Source of the DNA: Actinomycetes bacterium | Lineage (GTDB): Bacteria; Actinomycetota; Actinomycetes; Propionibacteriales; Nocardioidaceae | DNA: 10,352 nt | Reading direction: 5' to 3' | Assembly (NCBI GenBank): GCA_029779385.1 | Contig: JAKPAQ010000085.1 | Location: forward strand, 1 to 10,352 | Shown: one piece after another, positions 6,768 to 10,352 of the stretch | Layout: each line of letters opens with the position of its first letter | Numbering within the stretch: position 1 is the first letter of the stretch | The notes under the pieces: generated by a model | Seen by the model: the letters and a program-made list of their open reading frames with translations, nothing else | Database searches by the model: none | What the model was told of the DNA's origin: nothing | Position numbers and translations under genes: made by a program

Positions 6768-7040
6768 TCAGGCTCTCTGGCTGGAACAGCTTTGAATCCA
6801 CGCTTGGAGGACCTCGGTCCCAAGTTGACCTTCAATTCGAAGGGCCCTTGAGAACGCTCGTCGATCACGCGCAAGCTCAAAACACCGCGTCGCAGGGTGC
6901 AAATGCGCCCCACGCCCCGGAAGAGAACCGCCAAGATCAGGCTGCACGAATAGCTTCGCGCCGTCTTTACCTGCTACGACTCTCACCAGAGTGGTTTTAT
7001 CCACACGCTGCCGACATCCGACACACGTGCGAATCACCAT
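6768..7040 (-). CDS. ylxR: YlxR family RNA-binding protein
   Basis: This small basic protein of the YlxR (DUF448) family is nearly always encoded between nusA and infB. It has been implicated in RNA binding and, in some species, in RNase P or transcriptional regulation. The 90 residues carry the family signature RTCVGCR (4-10), a central GRGAHLHP (42-49) and a C-terminal FSRALR (63-68). I chose the ATG at 7040, 8 bp after the nusA stop. A TTG at 7046 would add two residues. No clear Shine-Dalgarno is present, so coupling to nusA is likely. Unlike its neighbours it is followed by a 153-bp non-coding gap before infB. Confidence 0.92.
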   Translation of the reverse strand: MVIRTCVGCRQRVDKTTLVRVVAGKDGAKLFVQPDLGGSLPGRGAHLHPATRCFELARDRRAFSRALRIEGQLGTEVLQAWIQSCSSQRA

Positions 7041-7048
7041 CGTCAAGT

Positions 7049-8113
7049 CTAGCCGCTCACGGGTGAAGACGACGAATCGCCACCCGGAGCCGCAGCGACC
7101 GTGTCTGGACGAATATCAATTCGCCACCCAGTCAGCTTCGCCGCCAAACGAGCATTCTGGCCCTCTTTGCCGATCGCCAAGGAGAGTTGGAAGTCCGGCA
7201 CAATCACCCGAGCCGACCGCGCTACCTCATCGACAATTGTCACACCTTTGACCTGCGCGGGGCTCAGCGCGTACGCAATGAACTCGGCGGGATTCTCGCT
7301 GTAATCGACAATGTCGATCTTTTCGCCGTGCAGTTCAGTCATGACTGCTCGAACTCGCTGCCCCATCGGGCCGATGCAAGCACCCTTGGCATTGACCGCC
7401 GGAGCCGTGGCCTTGACCGCGATCTTGGTGCGATGTCCGGCCTCGCGTGCGATTGCCGCGATTTCGACAGTCCCGTCGGCAATCTCGGGCGACTCCAGCG
7501 CAAACAAGAGCCGTACGAGGTTCGGGTGGGTCCGCGAAACTTTCACCCGTGGACCGCGCATCCCGCGCTCCACCTCATAGACGTAAGCCTTGATCCGCTC
7601 GCCGTGAGCGTAGCGCTCTTCGGGCACTCGCTCGGCTGCCGGCAAGATCGCTTCGATCGTGCCGAGGTCGATGAAAACATCTCCTGGTGAACGCCCCTGC
7701 TGGATGACGCCAGAAACGATGTCGCCGACTCGGCCAGAGAACTCGCCGAACTTCTCTTCGTCTTCAGCGTCGCGAATCCGTTGCATGATCAGTTGACGTG
7801 CCACGCTGGCGGCATACCGGCCAAAGTCTTCGGGCGTGTCGTCGTACTCTTCGGAGAATCTCACGGCCGGCCGAGGCGAAACTTCGCCATCTTCGCCGAG
7901 TTCTTCGGCTTCGGGCGCGTCGGCCAGTCGCTCGCGAGCCCATACGGTGACATGCCCGGTCTTTTGATTGAGCTCGACGCGCGCGTTGTGCTGGGCGCCG
8001 ACGGTCTTGTGATACGCAGAGAGCAGGGCCGTCTCGATGGCGTCGATGACCACATCGAACTTGATTCCTTTTTCGCGCTCAAGCAAACGCAGCGCACTCA
8101 TGTCGATGTCCAT
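7049..8113 (-). CDS. nusA: Transcription termination/antitermination factor NusA
   Basis: NusA binds RNA polymerase and nascent RNA, and modulates pausing, intrinsic termination and rRNA antitermination. The 354 residues comprise an N-terminal RNAP-binding domain (about 1-120), an S1 domain (about 124-192), KH1 (about 200-275, with GPMG at 248-251) and KH2 (about 280-340, with [20 protein letters not shown] at 311-330). It ends shortly after KH2 with a short Ser-rich tail. It lacks the acidic repeats of E. coli NusA, as is usual in actinobacteria. The ATG at 8113 shares one base with the rimP stop (TGATG) and is preceded by a good GGAAGGA Shine-Dalgarno. An ATG four codons downstream is a less likely alternative. 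Confidence 0.97.
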   Translation of the reverse strand: MDIDMSALRLLEREKGIKFDVVIDAIETALLSAYHKTVGAQHNARVELNQKTGHVTVWARERLADAPEAEELGEDGEVSPRPAVRFSEEYDDTPEDFGRYAASVARQLIMQRIRDAEDEEKFGEFSGRVGDIVSGVIQQGRSPGDVFIDLGTIEAILPAAERVPEERYAHGERIKAYVYEVERGMRGPRVKVSRTHPNLVRLLFALESPEIADGTVEIAAIAREAGHRTKIAVKATAPAVNAKGACIGPMGQRVRAVMTELHGEKIDIVDYSENPAEFIAYALSPAQVKGVTIVDEVARSARVIVPDFQLSLAIGKEGQNARLAAKLTGWRIDIRPDTVAAAPGGDSSSSPVSG

Positions 8114-8577
8114 CAGACGTCCTTCCGATTCAATTCGATTTGTACAACTGCTTTGACGATCTCGTCATAGGGAAAACGAGTGCTGTCGCCTTTGCTGACT
8201 AGGTCGACGCCGTCGTCATCACTTTTTTCGATTCGGGCCTCGAAGCGCTCGCCGTCCGTGAGTTCGACGGCAACGATGCGTCCTGCGTTGCGACGCCAAT
8301 GCCGCAATTCGGTCAGTGGCCGGTCAACGCCGCGAGAGGCAACTTCAAGTGTGTAACGCTCTTCGCCCATCACGTCGGACTCGTCGAGAATGGCCGAAAC
8401 CGCACGGGTGGCCCTGGCGACCTGATCGATACCGACGCCACCGTCTTGATCAACCGAAATCAAAAGGCGCCGATTTGCGCCTTTTCCGAGAAGCTCGACG
8501 TCTTCGAGGTCTAGCCCCAAAGCGGAGATTGTCGGTTCTAGGAGCGCCTGAACTTCAGTGGGGATGGTGGACGTCAT
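8113..8577 (-). CDS. rimP: Ribosome maturation factor RimP
   Basis: RimP assists late assembly of the 30S subunit. The 154-residue protein has the two-domain layout of the family: an N-terminal alpha/beta domain (about 1-85) and a C-terminal SH3-like barrel (about 95-154). The junction motif [20 protein letters not shown] (75-94) is diagnostic. The ATG at 8577 has an AAAGGAG Shine-Dalgarno at 8589-8583, 5 nt away. A longer reading to 8724 would cross the divergent gene and adds no recognisable sequence. It is the first gene of the minus-strand operon, and its stop overlaps the nusA start. Confidence 0.96.
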   Translation of the reverse strand: MTSTIPTEVQALLEPTISALGLDLEDVELLGKGANRRLLISVDQDGGVGIDQVARATRAVSAILDESDVMGEERYTLEVASRGVDRPLTELRHWRRNAGRIVAVELTDGERFEARIEKSDDDGVDLVSKGDSTRFPYDEIVKAVVQIELNRKDV

Positions 8578-8651
8578 CGGCACTCCTTTTTCTGTTGTCT
8601 TCCGTGCGTACCCAACCATAGCGAATAGCCAGCGGTCGGTAGTGTGCCCAC
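8578..8651. promoter_or_regulatory. Divergent promoter region between rimP and the ferritin-like pair
   Basis: This 74-bp gap separates two divergently read units and so should hold both promoters. A minus-strand TATGGT (8620-8615) fits the actinobacterial -10 form TANNNT and would give a rimP leader of about 30 nt. A plus-strand TAGTGT (8640-8645) would place the transcription start at or next to the GTG at 8652. Neither has a recognisable TTGACA-like -35 at normal spacing. The location is well supported by gene layout; the exact boxes are guesses. Confidence 0.4.
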
Positions 8652-9065
8652 GTGAGTAGTAGACGTGTCGTCTTGGTGGCTTCGGCCGGCAGCGCCGTAG
8701 TTTTGGCGGGCCTGTTTGCCACAAATTCGGTCGACGACGCGCTTAGAGTCGTTGGCGCCAAGCCAAAACCACTCCCCCGATCTGAGGACACTTCGCTGCT
8801 GGCTGCAGTCATCGCAGACCAACAGCAGGTGCTCGCGGTGGCCCTTGGCGCCGCGGCCGCACCCGCGGTTGAACTGCTTTCTGCTCAGTTGAACCAGTTG
8901 GGCGCCAAACCGACCAAAAGCGCCGCGAACGGCGACCTCAAAACATCGCTTAGACAGGCGGCAAAGAACCGCGCAACTGACTCGCTTTCGGCGATTTCGC
9001 CCCAGTTCGCTCAAGTGCTCGCCTCGATGTCGGCGGGACTGACTCAGGCGGTAACCCTGGCATGA
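8652..9065 (+). CDS. Small alanine-rich membrane-anchored protein, positional counterpart of Rv2843
   Basis: I do not recognise a functional family with certainty. The 137 residues begin with RR and a hydrophobic stretch (about 6-24), a signal anchor or signal peptide without a lipobox cysteine. An Ala/Leu/Gln-rich helical body follows. The position between rimP and a DUF4439 gene matches Rv2843 beside Rv2844 in M. tuberculosis. The body (SLLAAVIADQQQVLAVALGA near 48, LNQLGAKP near 80, QVLASMSAGLTQAVTLA at the end) looks like a helical bundle distantly related to the ferritin-like partner, but without the usual Glu/His ligands. The GTG start at 8652 has no Shine-Dalgarno upstream, so a leaderless mRNA is plausible. 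It overlaps the next gene by ATGA. Confidence 0.75.
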   Translation: MSSRRVVLVASAGSAVVLAGLFATNSVDDALRVVGAKPKPLPRSEDTSLLAAVIADQQQVLAVALGAAAAPAVELLSAQLNQLGAKPTKSAANGDLKTSLRQAAKNRATDSLSAISPQFAQVLASMSAGLTQAVTLA

Positions 9066-9463
9066 CTGAACTGAAAAGCCTGCAGACGTGGCTGGCCCTT
9101 GAACATGAATCGATTTGGATTTACCAACTCATCGGCGCCCGCGTATCTGAGTTGACCGAGCCCGCCACAACCCAAGCCGCGGCCCACCGCCAACGCCGCA
9201 ATCAGTTAAGCAAAACAATCACCGCGCTCGGCGGAAAACCGGTTGGCACGCAACTGTCCTACGACGTCGCGGCGGTCAAGGACAAAAAGTCGGCCCAGCT
9301 GCTGGCCCGCGGTGTCGAAGCGCGAATCGCCGCTGCGTGCGTTGGCCTAGTGGCAGTCACGGAAGACAACCGCCGGGCGCTGGCCATCGACGGAATACGC
9401 ACAGCAGCGCTAACTCAGGTGCGCTGGGGTGGCTCGGCTGAGCCGTTCCCTGGGCTGGACTGA
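9062..9463 (+). CDS. Ferritin-like DUF4439 domain protein
   Basis: The 133-residue alpha-helical protein is of the DUF4439 ferritin-like type. Family features visible are LQTWLALEHESIWIYQLIGAR (near 7-27), with the E14-H15 and Y21 pattern of a ferritin-like first helix; AHRQRRNQLSKTITALGGKP (about 41-60); a further helix with VEARIAAACVGLVAV; and the characteristic end PFPGL. There is no signal peptide, so it is probably cytoplasmic. The substrate and metal content are unknown; it is the positional counterpart of Rv2844. Its ATG overlaps the stop of the preceding gene (ATGA), so the two products are probably made together and may interact. It ends 26 bp before the converging proS stop. Confidence 0.88.
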   Translation: MTELKSLQTWLALEHESIWIYQLIGARVSELTEPATTQAAAHRQRRNQLSKTITALGGKPVGTQLSYDVAAVKDKKSAQLLARGVEARIAAACVGLVAVTEDNRRALAIDGIRTAALTQVRWGGSAEPFPGLD

Positions 9464-9467
9464 CACC

Positions 9468-9490
9468 GCACCCTTTGGTGCCGGACTTTT
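9468..9490 (+). terminator. Weak hairpin with T-run between convergent genes
   Basis: GCACC (9468-9472) and GGTGC (9477-9481) pair around a CTTT loop. CGGAC and then TTTT (9487-9490) follow on the plus strand. This resembles a short intrinsic terminator for the ferritin-like pair. The T-run reaches the proS stop codon, and the 5-bp stem is short, so strength is doubtful. Confidence 0.35.
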
Positions 9491-10352
9491 CAGGCGCCGA
9501 GTGCTGCGACGAGGTCCGCGAGAGCGACCTCAGTCTTCACCCCGGTGGCGCGGTCCTTAACCTCGACCACACCGTCGGCCAGCCCCTTGCCGATTACCAC
9601 GATGGTCGGCACGCCGATGAGTTCGGCATCCTTGAACTTCACTCCGGGTGAGACCTTGGGTCGGTCGTCGTAAATTACCTCGAGCCCGGTGGCCTCGATA
9701 TCGGCGACGATGCCGTCGGCCGCCTCATAAAGACTCGGATCCTTACCGGCGACAACAACGTGAACATCGAACGGCGCTACCGCCTTGGGCCAAACGATGC
9801 CGAACTCGTCATGAGAGCCTTCAACAACGGCGGCAACTGCTCGCGACACCCCGACACCGTAGGAACCCATCGTGACGGTGACGAGTTTGCCGTTCTCATC
9901 CAGCACCTTCAGTCCGAGTCGCTCGGCGTATTTTCGCCCGAGCTGGAAGATGTGGCCCAGCTCCATCCCACGAGCCAATTCCAGTGGCCCTGAGCCGTCA
10001 GGGGCCGGATCGCCTTCGCGCACTTCGGCGGCTTCGATCGTGCCGTCAGATTTGAAATCGCGTCCGGCAACTAGGTCGAAGACGTGACAGCCGGGGGTGT
10101 CGGCGCCAGTGATCCAGCTCGAGCCGTCGACCACTCGCGGATCGGTCAGGTAACGAATGTTCGTGGCACTTTCGGCACCAAGAACCCCTGGCCCGATGTA
10201 ACCCTTGGCCAGGGCCGGGTATCGGGCGAATGCCGCCTCGTCGAAGGCCTCGACCTCTGCTGGCGAAACCTGCGCCTCCAACCGCTTGGGGTCAACTTCG
10301 CGATCGCCGGGCAGGCCGATCGCCAGCGGCTCGGTGGAACCGTCCGGGTAGC
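9490..10352 (-). CDS. proS: Prolyl-tRNA synthetase, C-terminal part (5' end beyond the window)
   Basis: ProS charges tRNA-Pro with proline. About 287 codons are visible, and the reading frame stays open to the right edge: the first residues read [20 protein letters not shown], with no start codon needed. The right-hand part (to about 10100) is the end of the insertion (editing) domain found in bacterial-type ProS. It is followed by class II catalytic-core segments: [20 protein letters not shown] and motif 3 [18 protein letters not shown]. The C-terminal anticodon-binding domain begins at [11 protein letters not shown] and includes [19 protein letters not shown]. The gene is read toward the ferritin-like pair. 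It appears intact where visible; the N-terminal half and start lie outside the window. Confidence 0.96.
   Translation of the reverse strand, partial: YPDGSTEPLAIGLPGDREVDPKRLEAQVSPAEVEAFDEAAFARYPALAKGYIGPGVLGAESATNIRYLTDPRVVDGSSWITGADTPGCHVFDLVAGRDFKSDGTIEAAEVREGDPAPDGSGPLELARGMELGHIFQLGRKYAERLGLKVLDENGKLVTVTMGSYGVGVSRAVAAVVEGSHDEFGIVWPKAVAPFDVHVVVAGKDPSLYEAADGIVADIEATGLEVIYDDRPKVSPGVKFKDAELIGVPTIVVIGKGLADGVVEVKDRATGVKTEVALADLVAALGA

Noticed and set aside
6997..7005. Perfect DnaA box TTATCCACA
   Set aside because: It is a single copy inside the ylxR coding region (encoding part of VDKTT), with no cluster of boxes, no AT-rich unwinding region and no dnaA/dnaN nearby, so it is probably chance.

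Overview
The window looks like a chromosomal segment of an actinobacterium (Actinomycetota) of moderately high GC. Three things support this. IF2 has a long Ala/Pro-rich and Gly/Arg-rich linker. The ORFs are tightly packed, with GTG starts and weak Shine-Dalgarno sites. The gene order proS / ferritin-like pair / rimP-nusA-ylxR-infB-rbfA also matches the block I know from Mycobacterium tuberculosis (Rv2845c, Rv2844, Rv2843, Rv2842c to Rv2838c). I cannot name the genus.

Right part (8578-10352). proS enters from beyond the right edge on the minus strand; only its 3' part is present. It converges on a two-gene plus-strand unit: a small membrane-anchored protein overlapping a DUF4439 ferritin-like protein by ATGA. 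This pair diverges from rimP across a 74-bp gap that must hold both promoters.

Centre (2516-8577). This is the classic transcription/translation operon on the minus strand: rimP (30S maturation), nusA (elongation, termination and antitermination), ylxR (small RNA-binding protein), infB (IF2), rbfA (16S 5'-end maturation) and truB (tRNA Psi55 synthase). Junctions are overlapping or a few bases wide, except for a 153-bp gap before infB. That gap holds a hairpin whose loop is complementary to the infB Shine-Dalgarno, and an 18-bp-spaced direct repeat.

Left part (1-2505). A phospholipase D / cardiolipin-synthase-like gene follows truB after 10 bp and probably ends the transcript. Beyond it lies the most unusual part of the window: an orphan AbiEi-like winged-helix plus nuclease-like gene on the plus strand, bracketed by a 77-bp inverted repeat pair (29-105 and 1267-1191, 62/77 identical without gaps by my hand alignment). 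Each copy begins with a long palindrome at its outer end. The two palindromes differ by paired, compensating base changes, which suggests the palindromic form itself is maintained. The arrangement resembles a BIME/REP-type element or a small cassette with terminal inverted repeats. The PLD stop codon lies inside one palindrome.

The central block is ordinary housekeeping DNA. The candidate for something undescribed is the repeat-bracketed gene at 29-1268; the infB leader is a second, more modest lead.
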